From: Gemmatimonadota bacterium
Lineage (GTDB): Bacteria > Gemmatimonadota > Gemmatimonadetes > Gemmatimonadales > GWC2-71-9
Direction: 5' to 3'
NCBI GenBank assembly: GCA_016794805.1
Contig: JAEUJI010000323.1
Location: 1-50,823, forward strand
Length of the DNA stretch: 50,823 nt
Of this stretch, positions 26,030 through 33,898 are shown piece after piece. A model generated the notes under the pieces. The model was given only the letters and a program-made list of their open reading frames with translations. It searched no databases and was not told the DNA's origin. The stretch's first letter is position 1; each line of letters opens with the position of its first letter. The translations under genes were made by a program, and so were the position numbers.

Positions 26030-26519
26030 GGCGGTCCTTCCCCTGCGCGCGGTATGCCTCCACCAGGCGCTTGCGCGCCCGGCAGATCGTGGTTCCGATC
26101 GCGCCCTTGGCGAGCCCGGTGGCGGCCGCGATTTCGTCGTAGTCGAAGCCCTCGGCCTTGAGCAGCAGCACCTCGCGGTCGAGGTCCCGCAGTTCGGTGA
26201 GGGCGGCCTGCACGGCCTTGGTCTTCTCGTTCCGTTCGAAGTCCTCGTCGGGTGGTCCGGCGCTGGTGGCGCTCTCTCCCTTGAGCAGCTGCAGCCGGCG
26301 GCCCTGCCGCACCGCCCGCCGGCCGTCGTCACGCACCAGGTTGAGCGCCACCGCAAACAGCCAGGGCCGGGGATTGTCCGGCGGGGCGGCGAGCGCGCGG
26401 GCGAACACCTCCGCCGCCAGGTCCTCGGCCCGGTCCTGGTCGCCCGTGCGGCGGTAGAGCATCCGCACGAGCGGCTGGTGGAACTGGGCGAACAGCTCTT
26501 CGATCGGCACGTGAGTCAT
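26016..26519 (-). CDS. ECF RNA polymerase sigma factor
   Basis: 167 aa. Region 2 lies at about 5-75 (AEDLAAEVFARALAAPPDNP, then WLFAVALNLVRDDGRRAV). Region 4 lies at about 105-160 with the helix-turn-helix YDEIAAATGLAKGAIGTTIC. The ATG at 26519 is 3 nt after the stop of the VIT-vWA gene, and the 3' end overlaps the anti-sigma gene. The order VIT-vWA, sigma, anti-sigma, anti-sigma implies that the sigma factor is transcribed with the secreted vWA protein. Confidence 0.92.
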   Translation of the reverse strand: MTHVPIEELFAQFHQPLVRMLYRRTGDQDRAEDLAAEVFARALAAPPDNPRPWLFAVALNLVRDDGRRAVRQGRRLQLLKGESATSAGPPDEDFERNEKTKAVQAALTELRDLDREVLLLKAEGFDYDEIAAATGLAKGAIGTTICRARKRLVEAYRAQGKDRHVAS

Positions 26520-26522
26520 CGG

Positions 26523-28694
26523 TTACCCGCGGAAATCCCGCACGAAGGCCCGCACTTCGGCCTCGCTCAGCGTCGCCTTGCCGCCGCCGCCGATGCGGAG
26601 GCTGGCCTTGCGCCCGGCGATCACCAGTTCATCTCCCACGCCCAGACTGCCCGCCAGTTCCGGGAGCGCCCGGGTCACGGCGAAGTACGCCGCGCTGTAC
26701 GGGGCGATGCTGAGCACCCGGAGGCTATCGCTGTGGCCGACGTCCGTCCAGACACCCTGCACCAGGTTGAACACCCGTCCCCCTGCGCGCCGCACATCGC
26801 GGCTCGAGCCGGAGAGCACTTCCAGCCGTGCGTCCGCCGCCTGGTCCGCGGCCGCGAGCGTGGTGGCGCGGGAGAGCTCGCCACTCGCCTTGGCTGCCTC
26901 GAAGGCCCGCAGCCCGGTCTGCGCCGAGGGGGCCGTGGCCGGCAGGGCGTTGCCCGCGCCGAGTGGGCCCTGGCCATCCTGCCGCTGCGCGACGACACCG
27001 GGTTCCTGCACCAGGTACGAGGTGTACTCGGTGAGGATGCCATGCCGCAGGCCGAGCTGGCGGATCTCGCCGATCAGGGCCTCGCTGCTGCCTTCGAGAC
27101 GCAGTTGCCGGTTGAGATCACCGATCCGGCGGGCGGCCCACAGCCGGGCGATGAAGCCGTTCCGGTCCTCGGTGGCCGGGAACACGGCCTGCGCGGTGAA
27201 GCGCTCACGCCGGCCGTTCCGCTCCCCCTCGAACACCACGACGCCGCTGCCCTGCCCGCGGTACCGGCCGAAGAGCACCAGTTCCTCGCCATAGAAGAGA
27301 TCGGGCAACTGGGCCGGCGAGAGGTCACGGAAGGTGACCGGGCTCTCGACCAGGCGCAGGTTCACCAGTGCGGGGCGCCGGAGCTTGCCCATCAGGTTGC
27401 CCATCGCCACCTCGACGTCGCCCTCGGGCGGCACGTACTCGGCGGTGCCGCGGCCTTCCCTGGCGAGGCGGTCGAGCAGGTAGGTGTTGACGTCGTGACC
27501 GACGCCCACGGTGAACACGCGAGCCCGTCCGATCCGGCTGGCCGCCATGGCCGCGATGCGATCGGGCTGCGACTCCCCGACCGAGGGGATGCCATCGGTC
27601 ATGAAGAGGACCAGCGGGAGCCGTCCCTCCGGCACGGCGGTGCCAAGCACCGCCTCGAGCGCGCCGGCGATGTTGGTGCCGCCGTCGGCGTTGAGCCGGT
27701 CCACGAACGCGGTCGCCTCACGCAGGACGTCGGGGGTGGCGGGGGCCCAGCCATCGCGGAAGTGCGTGATACCGGAACTGAACGCCACCAGCCGGAAACG
27801 GTCGCCCCGGTGCAGGGTGCCGAGCGCCTGCCGGATTGCCGCCTTGGCCTGTTCCAGCTTGGTGCCGGACATGGAGCCGGAGACATCCACCACGAAGGCC
27901 ACGTCCCGGGGTACCACGGAGCCGGCCTCGGACTCCGCCGGTGAGAGGAGGAGCATGGCGTAGCCGTCCTCGCCGCCGGGGGCGTGCGCCAGCACGCTGG
28001 TGCCGATGAGTCCGCGCCGGAGCGGCAGCAGGATCTCGATGTCGCCACCGGTCCGCGGATCCACCCGCAGCTCCAGACGGCCGCCGTCGCGCCGGACGGT
28101 CAGGGGATGGGTCGGGGAGTAGGGGGCGCCGTAGGCGTCCTGATCGGCCGCGGAGAGCTGCCAGCTGCCGGCCTCGCCGCCCCGGGTGCCCAGCGCGTAG
28201 CGGACCCGGAGGGCGTCACCCGCCCGGTCGAGGAGCTGGGTGTAGCGCAACACCACCTTCCGGGTCTCGCCCGGCTGGATTGGAAAGACCTGGGCCCGGA
28301 CCAGGCCATGGCCGGCGAGGGTGAGCAGGGCCGGGTCCTTCTGGCGCCGCACGATCTCCTCGTAGATCCCGCGAGCCTGATCGGCGTTCAGCATCTCGCC
28401 CTTGAGCTCCTGGTCTCCCATCCAGAGGGAGAAGTTCTGGAACACCGCCTCGCCGGGCAGCGGATAGAGGTAGCTGCCCTCGGCGATGGCGCCGCCCTGA
28501 TTCTGGAAGCGTTCCTCCACTTCCACCCGGGCGACCCGGCCTTCGATGACGGTGCGGACTTCGGAACCCACCCGGACGACGGCGGCGGGGGTGCGAATGG
28601 CAACACGGGGACGTTCGATGTCAATCCAGCCCTGGGCGGTCGCCGGGGTGGACGCGAGCGCGAGCGCGAAGGCGCTCAGGAGCAAGTGACGCAT
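26523..28694 (-). CDS. VIT and von Willebrand A domain secreted protein
   Basis: 723 aa from the ATG at 28694, with a signal peptide cleaved near TATAQG. A VIT domain spans about 30-155 (EGRVARVEVEERFQNQGG, then YEEIVRRQKDPALL). A vWA domain spans about 262-440 with an intact MIDAS (DVSGSMSG at 270-277, later MTDGIPS). The C-terminal 250 residues include a segment with a Pro/Ala/Gln-rich linker and a final domain I do not recognise. VIT-vWA proteins bind metal-dependent protein partners outside the cell or in the periplasm. It is the first gene of a sigma/anti-sigma operon, which suggests it is part of the signal-sensing surface machinery. Confidence 0.9.
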   Translation of the reverse strand: MRHLLLSAFALALASTPATAQGWIDIERPRVAIRTPAAVVRVGSEVRTVIEGRVARVEVEERFQNQGGAIAEGSYLYPLPGEAVFQNFSLWMGDQELKGEMLNADQARGIYEEIVRRQKDPALLTLAGHGLVRAQVFPIQPGETRKVVLRYTQLLDRAGDALRVRYALGTRGGEAGSWQLSAADQDAYGAPYSPTHPLTVRRDGGRLELRVDPRTGGDIEILLPLRRGLIGTSVLAHAPGGEDGYAMLLLSPAESEAGSVVPRDVAFVVDVSGSMSGTKLEQAKAAIRQALGTLHRGDRFRLVAFSSGITHFRDGWAPATPDVLREATAFVDRLNADGGTNIAGALEAVLGTAVPEGRLPLVLFMTDGIPSVGESQPDRIAAMAASRIGRARVFTVGVGHDVNTYLLDRLAREGRGTAEYVPPEGDVEVAMGNLMGKLRRPALVNLRLVESPVTFRDLSPAQLPDLFYGEELVLFGRYRGQGSGVVVFEGERNGRRERFTAQAVFPATEDRNGFIARLWAARRIGDLNRQLRLEGSSEALIGEIRQLGLRHGILTEYTSYLVQEPGVVAQRQDGQGPLGAGNALPATAPSAQTGLRAFEAAKASGELSRATTLAAADQAADARLEVLSGSSRDVRRAGGRVFNLVQGVWTDVGHSDSLRVLSIAPYSAAYFAVTRALPELAGSLGVGDELVIAGRKASLRIGGGGKATLSEAEVRAFVRDFRG

Positions 28695-28787
28695 GGATCC
28701 CTCATTGGCTTCAGGAGTCGGCCGGGGGATGCGCCGGGGGCCCACACTTGCACGGCGGGGCTGGACGGGGGGCGCGCGGAGAACAAC

Positions 28788-28808
28788 GGGCGACCACAAG
28801 GGTCGCCC
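28788..28808. repeat. REP-like palindromic element
   Basis: Perfect 8-bp inverted repeat GGGCGACC-ACAAG-GGTCGCCC in the divergent gap between the VIT-vWA gene and the GNAT gene, so it is not a terminator for either. The sequence, followed by CTTAC, resembles a short palindromic intergenic repeat scattered in many bacterial genomes. A partial copy (GGTGCCCTTAC) occurs near 28838. The rest of the 181-nt gap is GC-rich without a clear promoter. Confidence 0.5.
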
Positions 28809-28875
28809 TTACTCGGGCGGTGGGGGACGGCGCCGGTGGGTGCCCTTACGCGTCGGAGGGGGCGGGACCTATCCT

Positions 28876-29394
28876 ATGGGCATGGCGACCATCAGCGTGC
28901 GGCGGACCTACCTGGAGATGACCTCGCCGGCCCAGCTCCTGGCCGAAGGGACGGCGAGCCCGGGCGTCCGCCTGGAGGAGATTCACGACTGCCCCTGGCA
29001 CTTCTACCGCTACCTCTATGCGGAAGTGGGGCGACAGTATCACTGGCGGGACCGCCTGCCGTGGACCGAGGCGCAGTTCCGGGACTGGCTCGCCGGTCCG
29101 AGCACGATCTGGCTGCTCTCGGTGCGGGGCGCTCCCGCGGCGTACTTCGAGCTCCGGGGACAGGACGACGGTTCGGTGGAGATCTGCTACTTCGGAGTGC
29201 TGCCGGAGTACCAGGGGCGGGGGCTCGGCAAGTACCTGCTGACCCGCGCGGTGGAAGAGGGGTGGCGGCGGGGGGCGAATCGGGTGTGGCTGCACACCTG
29301 TACGCTGGATCATCCCGGGGCGCTGCCCAACTACCTCAAGCGCGGCTTCCGGGCGGTGCGTGAAGAATCCTACCTGGCCGACCTGCCTGACTGA
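28876..29394 (+). CDS. GNAT-family N-acetyltransferase
   Basis: 172 aa from the ATG at 28876 (another ATG at 28882 is possible); the long upstream extension to 28693 crosses the palindromic repeat and is non-coding. The acetyl-CoA binding core is clear: ICYFGVLPEYQGRGLGKYLL (strand beta4 and the Q/R-x-x-G-x-G/A pyrophosphate loop), then VWLHTCTLDHPGALPNYLKRGF, the C-terminal strand and helix. Cytoplasmic. Substrate unknown. Single gene, convergent with endonuclease III. Confidence 0.88.
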   Translation: MGMATISVRRTYLEMTSPAQLLAEGTASPGVRLEEIHDCPWHFYRYLYAEVGRQYHWRDRLPWTEAQFRDWLAGPSTIWLLSVRGAPAAYFELRGQDDGSVEICYFGVLPEYQGRGLGKYLLTRAVEEGWRRGANRVWLHTCTLDHPGALPNYLKRGFRAVREESYLADLPD

Positions 29395-29405
29395 TCCCTG
29401 ACAGC

Positions 29406-29423
29406 GCCCCCGAGCGGGGGGGC
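29406..29423. terminator. Short GC hairpin between convergent GNAT and nth genes
   Basis: GCCCCC / GGGGGC inverted repeat (29406-29411 and 29418-29423) with a 6-nt loop, in the 28-nt gap between two convergent stop codons. Likely shared terminator, short stem. Confidence 0.45.
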
Positions 29424-30148
29424 TACGCCTGGCTCGAGGGACAGAGGTCGCGAAGGACGCAGTCCCCGCACCGCGGCCGCCGGGCAATGCACACCGCGCG
29501 GCCGTGGAGGATCAGCAGGTGAGACACAAGGGTCCAGTCGGCACGGGGGACCAGGTGCATGAGGTCCTGCTCGATCTTCACGGGGTCCGTGTTCCGAGTC
29601 AGGCGGAGCAGGCCTGAGAGCCGGGTCACATGGGTGTCCACCGTGACCCCCTCGTTGATGCCGAAGGCATTCCCGAGCACCACGTTTGCGGTCTTCCGGC
29701 CCACGCCCGGCAGGGCATGCAGTTCCGCCATGGTGCGGGGGATTTCGCCGCCGTGGCCGGTCATGACCGCCTGCGCCATCGCGATCAGGTTCTTCGCCTT
29801 GTTGCGGAAGAAGCCGGTAGACTGGACCAGCCGCTCGACGTCCGGCTGGCGGGCCCGGGCGAGCGCGGCGGGGCCGGGATATGCCGCGAACAGCGCCGGC
29901 GTCACCAGGTTCACCCGGGCGTCGGTGCACTGGGCGCTCAGGATCGTGGCCACCAGCAGCTGGTAGGCGTCGGCGTGGTCCAGGGCGCAGTGCGCGTCGG
30001 GATAGGCCTGCTTGAGCCGTCCCAGGATCTCCGGGGCGCGGGCGGTCGCGGGCGGGAGCTTTGGTGGCCTGATCCGGGCTGGCCTCGCGCTGCGAGCACC
30101 GGGGCCCGGGCGACCGCGAGGGGCGCCTTTCCGCGGGCGGCCGGTCAT
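29423..30148 (-). CDS. nth: Endonuclease III (DNA glycosylase/AP lyase)
   Basis: 241 aa. Helix-hairpin-helix LPGVGRKTANVVLGNAFG (146-163) with catalytic Lys152. The catalytic Asp171 is in VDTHVTRL. The 4Fe-4S cluster motif C-x6-C-x2-C-x5-C is complete (Cys220, 227, 230, 236). It removes oxidised pyrimidines and cleaves the abasic site in base excision repair. An N-terminal extension of about 35 basic, Pro/Arg-rich residues precedes the catalytic domain. The start overlaps the stop of the PolX gene by 4 nt, the last gene of a six-gene operon. Confidence 0.96.
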   Translation of the reverse strand: MTGRPRKGAPRGRPGPGARSARPARIRPPKLPPATARAPEILGRLKQAYPDAHCALDHADAYQLLVATILSAQCTDARVNLVTPALFAAYPGPAALARARQPDVERLVQSTGFFRNKAKNLIAMAQAVMTGHGGEIPRTMAELHALPGVGRKTANVVLGNAFGINEGVTVDTHVTRLSGLLRLTRNTDPVKIEQDLMHLVPRADWTLVSHLLILHGRAVCIARRPRCGDCVLRDLCPSSQA

Positions 30149-31881
30149 CGGGCTCCGCGCCGGGCGGCGACGTGGCCCAGGAATCCCTCCACCGGCAGGC
30201 TGTTGAGCAGGTCCTCCCGGGTGAGCCAGCCCTTCCGGGCGATGGCCACCCCGTATTCCACGTTGCGGATGCCGGCCAGGTTGTGTGCGTCGGCGCCGAT
30301 CGAGATCCGGAGCCCGGCGGCGCGGGCCTCCCGGAGCAGCCGCCAGTCGAGGTCGAGCCGGTGCGGATCGGCATTGATCTCGATCGCGACGCCGGTGGCC
30401 GCCGCTTTCGCGATCACGGCGTCCATGTCAATGGCATAGGGATCCCGAGACAGCAGCAGCCGGCCGGTCGGGTGCCCGATGATGGCGAGATGCGGATTGT
30501 CCATTGCGCCGAGCATCCGGGCGGTCATCTCCACGCGGCTCAGCCCGAAGCGGCTGTGGATGGAGCCGATGACGAAGTCCAGCCGCGCCAGCAGGGCGTC
30601 CTCGTAGTCGAGCCGGCCGTCCCCCAGGATGTCGGCCTCGATGCCCTTGAGGATCCGGATGCCGAGGCCCCCGGCATTCACCGCGTCGATCTCGTCCATC
30701 TGTCGCAGGAGGTCATCCGGCGAGAGGCCGCCGGCGTAGGCTGCCGCCTGGCTGTGGTCGGTGATGCCGACCCAGTCGTAGCCCTCCGCCCGGCAGGCGC
30801 GCGCCAGCTCCTCGACGGTGTTGGTGCCGTCGGAGGCCCGGGTGTGGCAGTGCAGGAATCCCCTCAGGTCCGCCCGCTCCACCAGCGGGGGAAGGGCTCC
30901 CGCGGCCGCGGCCTCGACCTCCCCCCGCCCCTCCCGGAGTTCGGGGGCGATCGGGGGCAGGCCCAGGGCCCCGTAGAACGACGCCTCGTCCGCGGTGGGG
31001 ACGAAGCTGCTCCCCCGCCAGAGCGCGGCGCCGTCGAGCGTGAAGCCGCGCGATCGGGCATGGGCCGCGAGCGCCGCCAGATGGGCGTCGCTGCCGGTGG
31101 CCTGGGCCAGCACGCCGCCGACATTGCGCGGGGTGGTGACGATCACCTGGGCTTCCGCGCCGCCACTCACCTTGAGCGTCACCCGGCGCTCGTCCTGGCC
31201 GGAGAACTCGTGGACGCCGGGGAGCTGCCCGATCCGGCGGAAAATCTCCTCCGGCCCCACGTCCGCCACCAGCACCACCACGAGTTCCCGCACCACTTCC
31301 ATCCGGCGCCGGACATCCCCCGCGACCACGGCATCCTGCACCCCCGGCAGCGCGGCGAGCGCCGCGCGAAGCGCCTCGGCCTCGTCGGCGGCGTGGTGCG
31401 CCAGCCGGAGGCCGCTCGACTGCCGCAGGAAGGCGATGCCCTTGAGGATGTTCTCCGCGGTTTTCTGCCCGAACCGGGGCAGCCGGGCGAGCCGACCGTC
31501 GCGCGCCGCCGCCTCCAGCTCCGGCAGCGAATCAATGTTCAGCGTCTCATGGATCTGCCGGATCTTGGCGACACCCAGTCCCGAGATCTGCAGCATCTCC
31601 ACCAGCCCCGGCGGCACCTGTTCGCGCAGCTCTTCCAGGAGGGAGGACCGGCCGGTGTTCACCACCTCCTGCACGATCGCGAGCGTGGCCGGGCCGACAC
31701 CCTTGGTGGCGGCGAGCGATCCGTCGGCGATCGCCTCGGCGACCCCACCGCTCAGCGCGCCCACCGCCTTCGCGGCACTCCGGAAGGCGCGCACCCGGAA
31801 CGGATTCTCCCCCTGCAGCTCGAGGAAGGCGGCAATCTGCTCCAGGACCTGCGCGACGCCCTTGCCGTCCGGTGCGGTCAT
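30145..31881 (-). CDS. PolX-type protein: HhH, degenerate polymerase-X domain and PHP domain
   Basis: 578 aa from the ATG at 31881, which overlaps the preceding stop by 4 nt. Residues 1-150 are the HhH-rich 8-kDa-like part (ENPFRVRAFRSAAKAV, ISGLGVAKIRQI). The nucleotidyltransferase core is recognisable (AGDVRRRMEVVREL at 187-200; ATGSDAH at 261-267), but the catalytic aspartates are missing: the expected G-D-x-D reads RELVV and the third Asp region reads AQVIV. The PHP domain (340-578) keeps all metal ligands: HCHT (344-347), ITDHS, GIEADI, IGSIHS, GHPTGR and IGADAH. Expected to be a 3'-5' exonuclease or phosphoesterase without polymerase activity (inference). Coupled to endonuclease III. 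Confidence 0.9.
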   Translation of the reverse strand: MTAPDGKGVAQVLEQIAAFLELQGENPFRVRAFRSAAKAVGALSGGVAEAIADGSLAATKGVGPATLAIVQEVVNTGRSSLLEELREQVPPGLVEMLQISGLGVAKIRQIHETLNIDSLPELEAAARDGRLARLPRFGQKTAENILKGIAFLRQSSGLRLAHHAADEAEALRAALAALPGVQDAVVAGDVRRRMEVVRELVVVLVADVGPEEIFRRIGQLPGVHEFSGQDERRVTLKVSGGAEAQVIVTTPRNVGGVLAQATGSDAHLAALAAHARSRGFTLDGAALWRGSSFVPTADEASFYGALGLPPIAPELREGRGEVEAAAAGALPPLVERADLRGFLHCHTRASDGTNTVEELARACRAEGYDWVGITDHSQAAAYAGGLSPDDLLRQMDEIDAVNAGGLGIRILKGIEADILGDGRLDYEDALLARLDFVIGSIHSRFGLSRVEMTARMLGAMDNPHLAIIGHPTGRLLLSRDPYAIDMDAVIAKAAATGVAIEINADPHRLDLDWRLLREARAAGLRISIGADAHNLAGIRNVEYGVAIARKGWLTREDLLNSLPVEGFLGHVAARRGAR

Positions 31882-32582
31882 GCGGCGCCAACCTCCACCG
31901 GGGTGTGCGGGCGCTGGACCCCGGCGGCGCAGGCGACGGCCCCGCCCGCCACGGGAAGGGTCCGGGCCGCGAGCAGCAGCAGCTCTTCCGCGCTGGTGAT
32001 CGAGTGCAGTCCGGCCTGCACCCCACCGTCGAGGATGGAGGCGAACCACGCCCCGCCATCCTCGCGCAGGGGCGCCTCCGGTGGGTAGCCATCGGCGGCC
32101 ACCACGCTGAAGCCGTCGGCACCAGGATGGAGCCCGAAGACCGCCAGCGCGAACAGCCCTCCCGCCGGCCAGGGGCGCACGAAGATCCCGTCCAGCGGCT
32201 GATGCGGCTCCCCTTCCGCGAGCTCCGCCCAGACCAGCCGCTCGGGAAGCTGGACGTAGTAGCAGGCCGGCGGCGCCGCGCCGGTCGCGGCGGCGGCGCC
32301 GGCAAGGAGGGCGCGAACGCGGTCCGCGGACGGCCGGATCAGCCAGCCGCCCGCCAGCCAGTACAGGAAGGCGTGGTGCAGCAGGGCCACATGCTCGGCC
32401 ACGCCCTCGCCGATCCCCTCCTCCGGCACCAGCTCGCGGAGGTAGGTCACGACCTCGGGGTCGAGCACGAACGCATCGGCATCCCCCGCGTCGCGGCCCG
32501 TCCGGGCCAGCGACTCACGGATCTGCCCGAAGCGCGGCTCGGCGTCACTGCCGAAGGCGAGGTCGTAGGGGGTGCGGCGCAT
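31878..32582 (-). CDS. Uncharacterised protein
   Basis: 234 aa, acidic, with no signal peptide and no TM helix. I do not recognise a family. It begins MRRTPYDLAFGSDAEPRFGQ, contains an alpha-helical first half (VALLHHAFLYWLAGGWLIRP) and a beta-rich second half (CYYVQLPERLVWAELAEGEP, FALAVFGLHPGADGFSVV). Codon use and tight coupling support a real gene: 12 nt after the alpha/beta hydrolase and a 4-nt overlap with PolX. May be specific to this lineage. Confidence 0.75.
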   Translation of the reverse strand: MRRTPYDLAFGSDAEPRFGQIRESLARTGRDAGDADAFVLDPEVVTYLRELVPEEGIGEGVAEHVALLHHAFLYWLAGGWLIRPSADRVRALLAGAAAATGAAPPACYYVQLPERLVWAELAEGEPHQPLDGIFVRPWPAGGLFALAVFGLHPGADGFSVVAADGYPPEAPLREDGGAWFASILDGGVQAGLHSITSAEELLLLAARTLPVAGGAVACAAGVQRPHTPVEVGAA

Positions 32583-32594
32583 GAGGGGGGTAAG

Positions 32595-33443
32595 CTATGA
32601 CCGGGGCAGGAAGGCGTCCAATGCCGCGTGGAAGGCGGCCGGCGCCTCCACGTAGGGCACGTGGCCGCACGCGGGGATGACCCGCAACTCCGCCCGGAGG
32701 GCGTCCGCAGTCTCCCGGGCGCTGTCGAGCGGGATGGGATCCTCCGCCCCGTGGAGGACGAGGGCCGGAAGGGTCAGGGCGCGGAGCGCCGGCCGCAGGT
32801 CGAAGTCGGCCAGCGAGGCCCACACCTCGGCGCGGGTGCGTTCGGTAACGCGGAAGGGGGTCAGCGCCATCGCGCGCGCCGGGTCGTGGAAGTAACCCGC
32901 AACCGCCAGCTCGAAGATCCGGGCCGCGTGGGCCGCGGGATCCCGTTCACGCAGGCCACTCTCCCGCAGGAGTCGCCGGGCTTCCTGCAGTTCCGGCGCC
33001 AGGGTACGCGCCTGGAAGCGGCGCTCGAATTCGTCCCGCGCCGCGCGCGACACCGGCGCCGGCGAGACCAGCGCCAGCCGCTCCACCCGGGCCGGGTGCT
33101 CCACGGCGTAGAGCATGGCGAGCAGGCCGCCCCAGGAGTAGCCGGCCAGGGTGAGCCGCTCGAGCCCCCAGTCGGCGCGGAGCGCCTCCAGATCGGCAAC
33201 ATGCTCGCGCCACCCCACCGGGACCGCACGCTCCACCGGCGACCGGCCGCCGCCCCGCTGATCGTAGTAGATCAACTCCCGGCCCTCGGCCAGGGTGTCG
33301 AAGCCCGGGAGCAGGTAGTCGTGGTGGGCCCCCGGCCCGCCGTGGAGCACCACGACCGGCGGGCCCCCGCCAACCCGGCGTTCGAAGAGGGCGACGCCGT
33401 TCACCGCCCGGGTCGTGGTGGCCACCGCGGCGGCGGCGCTCAC
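32595..33443 (-). CDS. Alpha/beta hydrolase, proline iminopeptidase-like (S33)
   Basis: 282 aa, cytoplasmic. The oxyanion motif HGGPG (34-38) and YYDQRGGGRS (59-68) are typical of the prolyl iminopeptidase group. The nucleophile elbow is GYSWGG with Ser103. The likely acid is Asp235 (HGAEDPIPL) and the catalytic His261 (CGHVPYVE). A helical cap lies between. The substrate could be an N-terminal proline peptide or a different ester or amide. It overlaps the GAF gene by 4 nt at its start, within an operon that begins with an exported M28 peptidase, so it may finish degradation of short peptides. Confidence 0.88.
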   Translation of the reverse strand: MSAAAAVATTTRAVNGVALFERRVGGGPPVVVLHGGPGAHHDYLLPGFDTLAEGRELIYYDQRGGGRSPVERAVPVGWREHVADLEALRADWGLERLTLAGYSWGGLLAMLYAVEHPARVERLALVSPAPVSRAARDEFERRFQARTLAPELQEARRLLRESGLRERDPAAHAARIFELAVAGYFHDPARAMALTPFRVTERTRAEVWASLADFDLRPALRALTLPALVLHGAEDPIPLDSARETADALRAELRVIPACGHVPYVEAPAAFHAALDAFLPRS

Positions 33444-33898
33444 AGCAGGACCGCCAGGCCATCGGCGACGGCCCGGACCGCTGCTTCCTCGGCGGGGGTG
33501 AAGGGATCGGGGACGTCGCTGTCCACGTCGATCTGGCCCAGGATGGTCTCGCCCCGGCGGATCAGCACCACCAGCTCGGAGCGGGTGAAGGTATTGCAGG
33601 CGATGTAATTCCCGATGGCGCGGACGTCGCCGACGTTCTGGTCGGTCGCGGTGGCCACGGCGGTGCCGCAGACGCCCTTGCCTACCGGGATGCGGGTGTG
33701 CTCCGTCTCCCGCCCACTCCAGGCCTCCAGCAGCAGGTCCTCGCCGTGGAGCATGTAGAGGTACACGGAGGTGTACGGGGCCCCGGCGGCGCGGATCCGG
33801 TCCGCGGCGTACTGCAGCAGCGCCTGCCGGCCGGCGTCACGGCAGAAGAGGCCCCGCAGCCCGGCGACGATGGGCTGCGGGTCCAGCACGGCGGCCAT
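33440..33898 (-). CDS. GAF-domain protein, free-methionine-sulfoxide-reductase-like
   Basis: 152 aa, a single GAF domain. It carries GKGVCGTAV (Cys77) and NYIACNTFTRSELVV (Cys101), matching two of the cysteine positions of fRMsr (motif GVCG ... HIACD). However, the HIACD histidine and aspartate read Tyr and Asn, and no third cysteine is present. It may reduce free methionine-R-sulfoxide or act as a small-ligand GAF sensor. The ATG overlaps the M28 peptidase stop by one base (TGATG). Confidence 0.7.
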   Translation of the reverse strand: MAAVLDPQPIVAGLRGLFCRDAGRQALLQYAADRIRAAGAPYTSVYLYMLHGEDLLLEAWSGRETEHTRIPVGKGVCGTAVATATDQNVGDVRAIGNYIACNTFTRSELVVLIRRGETILGQIDVDSDVPDPFTPAEEAAVRAVADGLAVLL

